NCBI RefSeq assembly: GCF_042429765.1
Contig: NZ_JBHLZU010000010.1
Location: forward strand, 1-64,000
Source of the DNA: Allokutzneria oryzae
Lineage (GTDB): Bacteria > Actinomycetota > Actinomycetes > Mycobacteriales > Pseudonocardiaceae
Reading direction: 5' to 3'
Length of the DNA: 64,000 nt
This document shows positions 45,376 to 52,790 of this stretch, in pieces. Below the pieces are notes generated by a model. The model made no database searches and was not told the DNA's origin. It saw only the letters and a program-made list of their open reading frames with translations. The position numbers and the translations under genes were made by a program. Positions within the stretch are counted from its first letter, which is position 1. Each line of letters opens with the position of its first letter.

Positions 45376-45636
45376 TTACAGCCGGTTCGCGTAGTCCTCG
45401 GCGGTGGAGATCGCCTGGGTCACGCCGTTCTGCACGTTGCCGAGGTCCTCAAGCATCTGGGTGAACATGCCCTGGATCTTCTCGGCGTCGTCCTGCGCGC
45501 TGCCCTCGGCGGCTTGGACGAACGCGGTCTGCGCCTCTTCGATGGCGGAGGCGGCCTGCTGCAGGGCTGCGATGCTCTCGTTCGCCTTCTCGGTGGCCAG
45601 GCTGATTCCCGCTCGAACCTGCTCGACGCTTGCCAT
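45376..45636 (-). CDS. Small helical protein, DUF6244-like (86 aa)
   Basis: 86 residues: MASVEQVRAGISLATEKANE, SIAALQQAASAIEEAQTAF and a C-terminal helix GVTQAISTAEDYANRL. It looks like two long helices of heptad character, similar in size to WXG100/ESAT-6 proteins but without W-x-G. I think it belongs to a small actinobacterial family listed as DUF6244, which I hold with modest confidence. It is the first gene of the FtsK cassette, with its promoter in the 370-bp divergent gap shared with the carboxypeptidase gene. Confidence 0.72.
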   Translation of the reverse strand: MASVEQVRAGISLATEKANESIAALQQAASAIEEAQTAFVQAAEGSAQDDAEKIQGMFTQMLEDLGNVQNGVTQAISTAEDYANRL

Positions 45637-46006
45637 GTCGCTTCAGCCCTTTCCAACACGTCGTGCACTGCGGCCGACTCCTGTGGGCCCCACGGCCGCA
45701 CTCCGAAAGTAATACCGGTCCGGTGTCCGCGCGCAAGCACGAGGGAACAAGATCGGCTGATCGGGCGTCCAGGGCCGATGCCGTCGCCCCCACCAGTGGA
45801 TCTTCCGTTCGGATGGGAGCCGTCCGGCGCAAGCCGGTGATCGAATGACGCGTATAGGCAAAGTGACGAAAATAAGTAACTCACCCTCTGGTGCCGCCGT
45901 GGCCGGCCCGCTGTCTGTGGAGGCAGTGGGCCGTCTGGCGGATTGTCGGTGCTCCTCGACCGGCAACAGGATCTCCTGGTCGAACCTGACGGAAGGGGCT
46001 CCCTCC
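45637..46006. other. Divergent intergenic region
   Basis: 370 bp between the FtsK cassette and the M14 peptidase gene. It is unusually AT-rich around 45845-45890 (GTATAGGCAAAGTGACGAAA), likely promoter sequence for the peptidase. The open frame extending the peptidase upstream to 45845 lacks a signal peptide and is rejected. No other feature recognised. Confidence 0.45.
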
Positions 46007-47749
46007 ATGCCAAGACGCCCAGGTCGTCTCCGCAGCGCAGTGGCCGTCACCGCGGCCGCGCTGACGGTGGCCGCCCTCGCGCCGAACTCCGCGACCGCGG
46101 TCCCCGGCGCCGAGCAACCCCAGGTCCTCCACGTGACCGCGCCCGGCCAGGATGCGGCGGCCCTCGCCCAGCGGCTCGCGGCGAGCGGCTTCGACGTGGT
46201 CTCCAGGCAGGGAACCGAGGTCCAGGTCCTCGGCACGGCGGAGACGAAGGCGGAGCTCGCTGCACAGGGCGCACGGGTCCTGCGCACGGCCCCGGCAGCG
46301 GGCGCGGTGGTTGCCCCTGCCGCGTACCCGAAGCCGAAACTGTTGGCGGACAAGGACTATCCGACGCACTACGGCGGCTACCGCACGGTCGAGGGCTTCC
46401 ACTCCTTCACCCGCGACGTCGCCGCGGCGTACCCGGCCCTGGCGCGGCGCGTGGAGTACGGCGACTCGTGGAAGAAGACCCAGGACCCCGGTGCGGGTAA
46501 CACGCTCGAAGCGTTGTGCCTCACCGCCAACGCCGCCGCGGGCTGCAAGACCGATCCGAACTCGGCGAAACCCCGGTTCCTGTTGATGGCGCAGATCCAC
46601 GCGCGCGAACTGACCACCAGTGAGCTGGCGTGGCGCTACATCACCAAGCTCGTCGACGGCTACACCACCGACGCCGAGGTCACCGCGCTGCTGGACGGCA
46701 CGGAGATCTGGGTCGTGCCGCAGGTGAACCCCGACGGCATCCAGTGGGTCGAAGAGGGCCTGAAGACCGGAACCGGGTCGACCAGCACGGCCTGGCAGCG
46801 CAAGAACATCAACAACACCAACGGGAACGAGCCCTGCCGCGGCGGCTCCTCCTCGCAGTACGGCATCGACCTCAACCGCAACTGGGACTCCAACTGGGGC
46901 AAGGCAGGCACGTCGACCGGAACCTGCAACCAGGTCTACAAAGGACCGAAGGCGGCATCGGAGCCAGAGGTCACGCAGCTCGCGACGCTGTTCACCAAGC
47001 TCTTCGCCGACCAGCGCGGCCCGGCGCCGACCGATCCCGCACCGCTGACCACCCGCGGCGCGATGATCACCCTGCACACGTACTCCAACCTGGTTTTGTT
47101 CCCCTGGGGCTACGACGGGAACACCAAGGCCCCCAACGACTCCGGCCTCCGCTCGATGGCGTTCCGGATGAACCACTACAACGGCTACGACGCGGGCCAG
47201 CCGGGTGAGGTCCTCTACGACGCCTCGGGCACCACGGACGACTGGGCCTACGACAAGCTCGGCATCGCCTCCTTCACCTACGAGATCGGCCCGCCGTCGG
47301 GCGAGTGCTCCGGCTTCCACCCGGCCTACACCTGCCAGGACCGCTTCTGGAAGGAGAACGAGAACGCGTTGCTGTACGCGGCGAAGGTCGCGTCCAAGCC
47401 CTACGTCGCGGCTCAGGGACCGACGGTGTCGCAGATCGTCGTCCAGCGGGCCCGGAGTGAGTTCGCCTCCTTCACGGCGAAGGCGGACGACGACGCGTAC
47501 GGCCGAGCGGGAGTCGGTCGCCCGGCGGCGCAGAACGTGACCGCGGCGGAGGTCTACCTCGACAAGGCCCCGTGGGCGGGCGGAACACCCCAGGTCCTTG
47601 AGGTCCGGGGCACGGGTGCGACGGTGGAGATCGGCGGCGTGGTCCCGACGGCGTCGTTGGGCAGCTCGAAGCGCCTGGCCTATGTCCGCGCCCAGGACGC
47701 GGCTGGCAACTGGGGCCCGATCACCGCGACCTGGCTCCCCGCGCGGTAA
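46007..47749 (+). CDS. Secreted M14 zinc carboxypeptidase
   Basis: 580 residues. A Sec signal peptide ends near residue 32 (ALAPNSATA-VPG), followed by a pro-region of about 85 residues, the M14 domain (about 120-455) and a C-terminal beta-rich domain. Zinc ligands and catalytic residues are visible: HARE (His198, Glu201), the second zinc His in LHTYSN (His357), substrate Arg in GIDLNRNWDSN, and general base Glu426 in TYEIGP. This matches carboxypeptidase T-like exoenzymes that trim C-terminal residues from peptides outside the cell. A long hairpin terminator follows. Confidence 0.92.
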   Translation: MPRRPGRLRSAVAVTAAALTVAALAPNSATAVPGAEQPQVLHVTAPGQDAAALAQRLAASGFDVVSRQGTEVQVLGTAETKAELAAQGARVLRTAPAAGAVVAPAAYPKPKLLADKDYPTHYGGYRTVEGFHSFTRDVAAAYPALARRVEYGDSWKKTQDPGAGNTLEALCLTANAAAGCKTDPNSAKPRFLLMAQIHARELTTSELAWRYITKLVDGYTTDAEVTALLDGTEIWVVPQVNPDGIQWVEEGLKTGTGSTSTAWQRKNINNTNGNEPCRGGSSSQYGIDLNRNWDSNWGKAGTSTGTCNQVYKGPKAASEPEVTQLATLFTKLFADQRGPAPTDPAPLTTRGAMITLHTYSNLVLFPWGYDGNTKAPNDSGLRSMAFRMNHYNGYDAGQPGEVLYDASGTTDDWAYDKLGIASFTYEIGPPSGECSGFHPAYTCQDRFWKENENALLYAAKVASKPYVAAQGPTVSQIVVQRARSEFASFTAKADDDAYGRAGVGRPAAQNVTAAEVYLDKAPWAGGTPQVLEVRGTGATVEIGGVVPTASLGSSKRLAYVRAQDAAGNWGPITATWLPAR

Positions 47750-47772
47750 CGCCGCATTTCTCTGACCATCCA

Positions 47773-47818
47773 CCCCGGCTAGCCCACTCACCTTGAACAG
47801 GTGGCGGGCTAGCCGGGG
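47773..47818 (+). terminator. Long hairpin terminator after M14 peptidase
   Basis: CCCCGGCTAGCCC-act-CACCT pairs with AGGTG-gcg-GGCTAGCCGGGG around TGAAC; 18 of the paired positions are perfect with a small internal loop. Confidence 0.8.
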
Positions 47819-48044
47819 TCGGGTCTAAAACGGGGGAGCAGGATCCGCTACCGGCTCAGGCTCCCGGACATAAGTGCGTCCCATCGGAGTGGTCCAAATA
47901 TGGACACCGCCGGGGAGTTGGGTTCGTTTCCACCGGGTGCGTGAGTGTGGTGCGAGGGGCCTAGCGAGCGGCGGGCATGCCGAGAAGGCGCCAGGCGGCT
48001 CAGGCCCGTCCAGCGCGAAAGGGTGCTCCCGAACGAAACGGGAC
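47819..48044. other. Intergenic region without recognised feature
   Basis: About 226 bp between the terminator and the stop of the next (leftward) gene. I see no gene, strong repeat or known RNA in it. Confidence 0.4.
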
Positions 48045-48887
48045 TCAGGGGGCCGAGGTGGGGGTGCGGGGGAGCGGTTCCACTGCCAGCTGGAGGGCGG
48101 CGATGCCGTTGGCGGGGGCCGTGGCGGCGATCCAGGTGATCGCTCCGGCTTCGCCCTCCCACAGCATGTCCCAGCCCTCGCGGCCCAGCGGGCGCACCAC
48201 GTCCTGGAGCACCTGGGCGTTGTCGCAGACCACCGGGCCGAGGTTGATGTCCACCCGGCGCAGTCCCGGTTCGCTCTCCGCGCACTCCACGACCTGGGCG
48301 GTGCGCGCGAGGCGGCTGGCCACCGCCCGCGCCTGCCACTGGGCGTTCGCGGGGCTGTCCGTCGCCACGTCCACCGACAGCCACAGCACGTGGGTCACGT
48401 CCGGGGCCTCGAAGTCCCACGGCGCCTCGGTGGTCGGCTGCTCGCTCTCGTCGGGGTCCTCGCCGCCTTCCACGACGAACTCGCCGGTCAGCGGGTTGCC
48501 GCCGACCCAGGCCTCCACCAGCAGCCGCTCGCAGCCGGGGACCAGGCGGCCGACCGCGGCGGGCTCGTCGAGCACGGTCCACGCCGTCGGCAGCTCGCAG
48601 GCCACCTGCGGGGTGCCGAACTCCGGGCCGAGCTCGCGGACGAACCTGCGGACCGCCCTGGCCAGGGTGGCCGTGACGTGCTCGGAGACCCGCTCCGAGC
48701 TCGGCTGGCTGATCGTCACCGACCAGCAGCCCGGTTCCTCGTCGGAGCAGTCGCCCGCCTCCACGATCCGACCGCCGACGCGGTTGACCAGCTCACGACA
48801 GGCCTCGCGGGCCTGCCGTTCGTTCTCGGCGCCGACCACCACGGTGATCAGCAGCTCCAGCTCGTCGTCCACCATCGTGGGAGCCAT
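48045..48887 (-). CDS. Hypothetical protein, possible duplicated domain
   Basis: 280 residues from ATG 48887 (MAPTMVDDELELLITVVVG); ATG 48875 is an alternative. Two regions look alike in style: ENERQAREACRELVNRVGGRIVEAGDC...WSVTISQP and SPANAQWQARAVASRLARTAQVVECAES...RRVDINLGP. Each is a helix packed on beta strands, so a tandem repeat of an alpha/beta domain is plausible. It is acidic, with no signal peptide or membrane helix. I do not recognise the family. It lies downstream of ahpCD in the same direction but is separated by a perfect hairpin. Confidence 0.65.
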   Translation of the reverse strand: MAPTMVDDELELLITVVVGAENERQAREACRELVNRVGGRIVEAGDCSDEEPGCWSVTISQPSSERVSEHVTATLARAVRRFVRELGPEFGTPQVACELPTAWTVLDEPAAVGRLVPGCERLLVEAWVGGNPLTGEFVVEGGEDPDESEQPTTEAPWDFEAPDVTHVLWLSVDVATDSPANAQWQARAVASRLARTAQVVECAESEPGLRRVDINLGPVVCDNAQVLQDVVRPLGREGWDMLWEGEAGAITWIAATAPANGIAALQLAVEPLPRTPTSAP

Positions 48888-48902
48888 TGTGGCGCAGACG
48901 TG

Positions 48903-48931
48903 TGAAGGGCCGGTCGACGACCGGCCCTTCA
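48903..48931 (-). terminator. ahpCD operon terminator
   Basis: TGAAGGGCCGGTCG-A-CGACCGGCCCTTCA is a perfect 14-bp inverted repeat just after the ahpD stop. Confidence 0.82.
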
Positions 48932-48944
48932 CCGCTTCCGTGCC

Positions 48945-49481
48945 TCAGACCTGGGCCAGAGCGCGCTCCGCCTCCAGGGTGACCGCGGCCCCGTGCACGA
49001 CCGCCGCGATGCGCAGCGCCTCGTGGACCGTCTCGCGCGACAGGCCCGCCTTGCGCAGCGCCTTCTCGTGCGACTCCAGGCAGATCCCGCAGCCGGTGAC
49101 CGCGGAGACCGCCAGGCACCACAGCTCGAAGTCGACCTTGTCGACGCCGGGGTTGCCGATCACCTGCATGCGCAGCCGCGCGGGCAGGTTGGTGTACTCC
49201 TCGTCGCCGATCAGGTGCTTGGAGCGGTAGTAGATGTTGTTCATCGCCATGATCGACGCGGCCGCCTTCGCGGCGGTGACGACCTCGGCGGGAACGTGCT
49301 CGCTCGCGGCTTCCACCAGCTCGCGCAGCACCTCGGCGTTGCGCGCGGCCACCGCGACCGCGACCGCGGTGCCCCACAGCTGCTGCTTGGGCAGCGTCGA
49401 GGTGCCGATCACCGAGCCGAGGTTCAGCTTGGTGTCCTTGGCGTAGTCCGGCATCGCCGCCTTGAGCGCGTCCAGCGACAT
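48945..49481 (-). CDS. ahpD: Alkyl hydroperoxide reductase AhpD
   Basis: A 178-residue AhpD carboxymuconolactone-decarboxylase-fold protein. The redox motif GCGICLESH gives Cys131 and Cys134 with the downstream His, and upstream is MNNIYYRSKHLIGDEEY. AhpD relays electrons from a lipoamide-type donor to AhpC. The ATG overlaps the ahpC stop by one base (TGATG), so translation is coupled. The length matches the mycobacterial enzyme. Confidence 0.95.
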   Translation of the reverse strand: MSLDALKAAMPDYAKDTKLNLGSVIGTSTLPKQQLWGTAVAVAVAARNAEVLRELVEAASEHVPAEVVTAAKAAASIMAMNNIYYRSKHLIGDEEYTNLPARLRMQVIGNPGVDKVDFELWCLAVSAVTGCGICLESHEKALRKAGLSRETVHEALRIAAVVHGAAVTLEAERALAQV

Positions 49482-50035
49482 CAGGCGCCGGCCAGCAGCT
49501 TGTTGGCGTCCAGGGTGGACTCGCCCTTGTTCCAGTTGCACGGGCACAGCTCGTCGGTCTGCAGCGCGTCGAGCACCCGCAGGACCTCCTCGACGTTGCG
49601 GCCGACGGAGCCCGCGGTGACCATCGCGAACTGGATCTCGTTGTCCGGGTCGACGATGAAGGTGGCCCGCTGGGCGACACCGTCCGCGCCGAGCACGCCG
49701 CACGCCTCGGACAGCTCTCGCTTGATGTCGCTCATCATCGGGAACGGCAGGTCGCGCAGGTCCGCGTGGTTCTTGCGCCAGGCGTGGTGCACGAACTCCG
49801 AGTCGACGGAGACGCCGAGCACCTGCGCGTCACGGTCGGCGAAGTCGTCGTTGAGGCGGCCGAACGCGGCGATCTCGGTCGGGCAGACGAACGTGAAGTC
49901 CTTGGGCCAGAAGAAGACCACGCGCCACTTGCCCTGGTGGGACTTGTGGTCGATGGTCTCGAACGCGTTCTCCGGGTCCAGCGACACGCAAGAGGTCAGC
50001 GCGTACTCCGGGAACTGCTGGCCGACAGTCAGCAA
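49481..50035 (-). CDS. ahpC: Alkyl hydroperoxide reductase AhpC (peroxiredoxin)
   Basis: 184 residues. The peroxidatic Cys51 is in DFTFVCPTEIAAF and the C-terminal cysteines are in CPCNW (Cys164, Cys166), the three-cysteine layout of actinobacterial AhpC. It reduces hydrogen peroxide, organic peroxides and peroxynitrite and is recycled by AhpD. The start is TTG 50035 (LLTVGQQFPEYALTS), preceded by AAGGAG at 7 nt; the in-frame ATG at 50071 would ignore this RBS. It is divergent from oxyR across a 93-bp gap with an operator. Confidence 0.94.
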   Translation of the reverse strand: MLTVGQQFPEYALTSCVSLDPENAFETIDHKSHQGKWRVVFFWPKDFTFVCPTEIAAFGRLNDDFADRDAQVLGVSVDSEFVHHAWRKNHADLRDLPFPMMSDIKRELSEACGVLGADGVAQRATFIVDPDNEIQFAMVTAGSVGRNVEEVLRVLDALQTDELCPCNWNKGESTLDANKLLAGA

Positions 50036-50095
50036 CTTCGTGCTCCTTGATCGTTGGGTCGTCGCGCACATCCTGGACGGCAGGCCGATTCATCG

Positions 50096-50114
50096 AGAAA
50101 TCAGCACCATTTCT
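50096..50114. promoter_or_regulatory. OxyR operator candidate
   Basis: AGAAAT-N7-ATTTCT is a perfect inverted repeat in the ahpC-oxyR gap. It ends immediately before the TAGACT hexamer (50115-50120) that would serve as the oxyR -10, so bound OxyR would sit over its own promoter. This placement is classic for divergent LysR regulation. Confidence 0.7.
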
Positions 50115-50128
50115 TAGACTTATAGGCC

Positions 50129-51124
50129 ATGCCGATCAATCCGGGCGAGCCGTCGCTCGCGCAGCTGCGCGCCTTCCTCGCCGTCGCGGAGTATCTGCAC
50201 TTCAGCCAGGCCGCGTCCGCCCTGGGGGTGAGCCAGCCCACGCTCTCCGCCGCGGTGGCGGGCTGCGAGGAGGCGCTCGGCGCGCGGCTTGTGGAACGCA
50301 CCACACGGAGGGTCGTGCTCACCCCAACAGGGGACAGGCTGCTGCCGCACGCCCGCCGGGTGCTCGACGCCATGGAGGCCCTCACCGACCAGGCCGCCGA
50401 AGCCGCGACGCCGTTCTCCGGCAAGCTCCGCCTCGGCATCATCCCGACGGTCGCCCCGTACCTGCTGCCGACCGCGCTCCGGGCGCTGCGCCGCGCCTAT
50501 CCCTTGCTGGACACGGAAGTGCACGAGGAGCGCACCGCGAGGCTGGTTGAGGGCATCGGCAGCGGCAGGCTCGACGTCGCCGTGCTCGCCCTGCCCGCCG
50601 AGGGGCGTGGCCTGACCGAGCGCCCGCTCTACGACGAGGACTTCGTGCTGGTGGTCCCCAAAGGCGGCTCGGTCACCGAGGGGCCGGTCCCGGTCACGAT
50701 GCTGCGCGAGCTGGACGTGCTGCTGCTGGAGGAAGGCCACTGCCTGCGCGACCAGGCGCTCGACGTCTGCCACGAGGTCGGCGCGGCGGTGGCCGAGATG
50801 ACCAGGGCGGTCAGCCTCACCACGCTCGTGCAGCTCGTGGTCGCGGACATGGGGACCACCTTGCTGCCGGAGACCGCCGTGTCACTGGAAGCACGTCGCG
50901 CGGGGTTGTCCGTGCTGCGCTTCGAGGCTCCTGCTCCCGGTAGGCGGATCGGCCTGGTGCACCGGTCGAGTGCGGGGCGGGCGGGTGAGTACGCCGAGAT
51001 CGCCGAGGAGCTGCGCCGCGTCATCCGCGTCCGCCGCCTGCCGGTCCGACCGGCGCTCAGTCCACCAGCCGCACCAGTTGCACGGCTCGGTCAGCTGTCC
51101 ACCACAGCTCCGTCCCGCCGCTGA
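50129..51124 (+). CDS. oxyR: OxyR, LysR-type peroxide sensor
   Basis: A 331-residue LysR-type regulator. The N-terminal winged helix includes LAQLRAFLAVAEYLHFSQAASALGVSQPTLS. The C-terminal sensor domain carries Cys205 and Cys214 in EEGHCLRDQALDVC. They are nine residues apart, the spacing of the E. coli OxyR redox pair, so it should sense peroxide and activate ahpCD. ATG 50129 has TAGACT 8 nt upstream (leaderless type). Beyond about residue 305 the tail is Pro/Ala/Arg-rich and overlaps the convergent gene by 68 bp. Confidence 0.92.
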   Translation: MPINPGEPSLAQLRAFLAVAEYLHFSQAASALGVSQPTLSAAVAGCEEALGARLVERTTRRVVLTPTGDRLLPHARRVLDAMEALTDQAAEAATPFSGKLRLGIIPTVAPYLLPTALRALRRAYPLLDTEVHEERTARLVEGIGSGRLDVAVLALPAEGRGLTERPLYDEDFVLVVPKGGSVTEGPVPVTMLRELDVLLLEEGHCLRDQALDVCHEVGAAVAEMTRAVSLTTLVQLVVADMGTTLLPETAVSLEARRAGLSVLRFEAPAPGRRIGLVHRSSAGRAGEYAEIAEELRRVIRVRRLPVRPALSPPAAPVARLGQLSTTAPSRR

Positions 51125-51518
51125 TCACAATGCGAACCACACCACCTCCGTGCAGGCCCACGTCGACGAGGCGGGCGACGGGCCCGATCTCCCCGTGCAG
51201 CCGCACGTCCTGCCCCGGCGCGAGCCGGTACGCGGGACAAGCGCCGAGGTTCTGCGCCCGCGAAGCCGGGAAGAGCACTGCGGTGAACAGCTTCCACAAC
51301 CCGTAGCCCGTGGCCGCGGTGAACAACGGCAGCACGCCGACGCTGCTCCACGGCGCGGTGACGAAGGGGACGAGGAAGAACGCGAGCCCCAGCAGCACAC
51401 CGGAACTGATCTGTCGATCACCGATCACGAGCCAGCCGGTGGTCCGCACGGTTCCGTCCGGGAGCAGGCCGCGCGGCGGGGCGGAGTTCAGCCGGGCCGC
51501 GTTCACAACTGCCGCCAC
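51057..51518 (-). CDS. Hypothetical membrane protein
   Basis: 153 residues. It has two hydrophobic segments (VLLGLAFFLVPFVTAPW and GVLPLFTAATGYGLWKLFTAVLF, about residues 40-85) followed by a soluble part with beta-strand character. The GTG start at 51518 overlaps the stop of the Thr/Pro-rich gene by 16 nt, suggesting co-expression. The end overlaps oxyR. I do not recognise the family. Coding is supported by the length and membrane pattern, not by homology. Confidence 0.55.
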   Translation of the reverse strand: MAAVVNAARLNSAPPRGLLPDGTVRTTGWLVIGDRQISSGVLLGLAFFLVPFVTAPWSSVGVLPLFTAATGYGLWKLFTAVLFPASRAQNLGACPAYRLAPGQDVRLHGEIGPVARLVDVGLHGGGVVRIVISGGTELWWTADRAVQLVRLVD

Positions 51519-51979
51519 CGTGGCTTCGGCTCACCGGGTTTCTTCATGCACAGCAACGCTTTGCCTTCGACGCTCAGCCCGAAGTCGCCCTCCCTGGGGC
51601 ACACCGCTCCCGGTGTCGCGAAGAAGGAGTTCGTGGTCGTGGGCGGTTTCGGTGGCGGCTGCGTGGTGCGCGGAGGCGGGGCGCTGCTCTTCTTGGGCGG
51701 CGCGACCGGTTTGGGTTTGGTGGTCGTGGGCTCCGGGGGTGGCGGCGTGGTGGTCGTCTCCGTGGTCGTGGTGGTCGTCGCCGTCGGAGTGGTCGCCACG
51801 GCCGGGCTGCTGGGTGCCGGAGGCGGCTGAGCCGCCGGGACAGGGGCCGGGACGGGACGGACCGCCGCGCCGACACCGCCGAGAGTGCCCAGGCTGAGCG
51901 CGGCCCCGCCGACGGCGGCGCCGAGCCGCTGCCATCCCGGTGCCGCCCACCACCACCGGCGGACCGACCCTCCGAACAT
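51503..51979 (-). CDS. Thr/Pro-rich surface or secreted protein
   Basis: 158 residues. An N-terminal basic stretch and hydrophobic segment (RLGAAVGGAALSLGTLGGVGAAV, about 18-40) would act as a signal or anchor. A long low-complexity stalk follows (runs of Thr and Pro, for example TTTTTTETTTTPPPPEP), then a short C-terminal globular part with two cysteines (AVCPREGDFGLSVEGKALLCMKK). This looks like a cell-wall-spanning stalk with a small terminal domain. No known family is recognised. Confidence 0.6.
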   Translation of the reverse strand: MFGGSVRRWWWAAPGWQRLGAAVGGAALSLGTLGGVGAAVRPVPAPVPAAQPPPAPSSPAVATTPTATTTTTTETTTTPPPPEPTTTKPKPVAPPKKSSAPPPRTTQPPPKPPTTTNSFFATPGAVCPREGDFGLSVEGKALLCMKKPGEPKPRWRQL

Positions 51980-52099
51980 TCTTCACACTCCAGCCCACGG
52001 CGACGGGTCACTGCCCGCCGCGGCGGGCCGCACAACTATTACCGGCAGCGCCGGTGTGACCCAAGAGGGTGGCAGCACCGGCGCGACCTGCGGACAACC

Positions 52100-52122
52100 G
52101 GGTGTGATGTGGCTGTGATCAC
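52100..52122. promoter_or_regulatory. Inverted repeat in divergent promoter region
   Basis: GTGTGAT-N9-ATCACAC, with an inner palindrome TGTGATCACA (52112-52121), lies in the 226-bp gap between the Thr-rich gene and the sigma factor gene. A GGAAC (52128-52132) just downstream could be a sigma-type -35. The binding protein is unknown. Confidence 0.45.
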
Positions 52123-52205
52123 ACTCTCGGAACGGGTTCGAAGGGCTCGGGCAGGTACCTGATGTGCGAACAGTCGCGCCACCGGCGCAATCGAAGGGGT
52201 CCGGA

Positions 52206-52790
52206 GTGAGGCGACCGGACCCGGCAGCGGCCCTCGGCGCGCTCTACGACGACAGTGCCCGCCAGCTGCACCGCTACCTGGCCAGGCGGGTCGGCACCGA
52301 AGCCGCCGACGACCTGGTCGCCGAGACGTTCCTGCTGCTGTGGCAGCGGCGGGAGGAGATCGAGTTCGACGCGGACTCGACGCGGGCCTGGATGTACGGG
52401 GCCGCGTCGAACCTGGTGCGGCGGCACGCCCGGTCCGAGGAACGGCGGATGCGGGCGTGGACGCGGGACGGCGCTCGGCGTGCGGAGACCGAGGACATCG
52501 GTGAGCGGGCGGTGTCCGTCGCGGACGCCGACGCCGTGTCCGAGCACCTCGCGTCGATGCTCGCCGAGCTGCCGCTCCGTGACCGGGACGTGTTGCTGAT
52601 GTCGGCGTGGACGGACCTCACGCCCTCCGAGATCGCCGAGGCGCTCGGCATGCACCCCGTCACGGTTCGCACGTCGCTGCACCGCATCCGGAGACGGATG
52701 CGCAAGCAGCTCTCGAACCGGATGGACGCCAGGAGTCTTAGCCGCGCCGTTCGCGCGCAGCGCGGGGAACGGGAGGACGGACATGCGTGA
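52206..52790 (+). CDS. Sigma-70 family RNA polymerase sigma factor (ECF-like)
   Basis: 194 residues. Region 2 is LYDDSARQLHRYLARRVGTEAADDLVAETFLLLW and ADSTRAWMYGAASNLVRRH; region 4 is LPLRDRDVLLMSAWTDLTPSEIAEALGMHPVTVRTSLHRIRRRM. GTG 52206 is chosen because AAGGGG lies 6 nt upstream; GTG 52164 is in frame without such support. It overlaps the next gene by 8 bp, whose product is a membrane protein of the type usually paired with these factors and probably modulates it. Confidence 0.88.
   Translation: MRRPDPAAALGALYDDSARQLHRYLARRVGTEAADDLVAETFLLLWQRREEIEFDADSTRAWMYGAASNLVRRHARSEERRMRAWTRDGARRAETEDIGERAVSVADADAVSEHLASMLAELPLRDRDVLLMSAWTDLTPSEIAEALGMHPVTVRTSLHRIRRRMRKQLSNRMDARSLSRAVRAQRGEREDGHA

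Noticed and set aside
42265..45636. Classic type VII (ESX) secretion locus
   Set aside because: The small proteins lack W-x-G, the ATPase lacks evident membrane helices, and no eccB/D/E or mycP gene is present.
45845..46006. Upstream extension of the M14 peptidase
   Set aside because: The extra residues precede and would bury a textbook signal peptide beginning at ATG 46007.
52101..52121. CRP-type site TGTGA...TCACA before the sigma factor gene
   Set aside because: The half-sites are 11 bp apart instead of 6, so a Crp site is not supported; recorded only as a generic inverted repeat.
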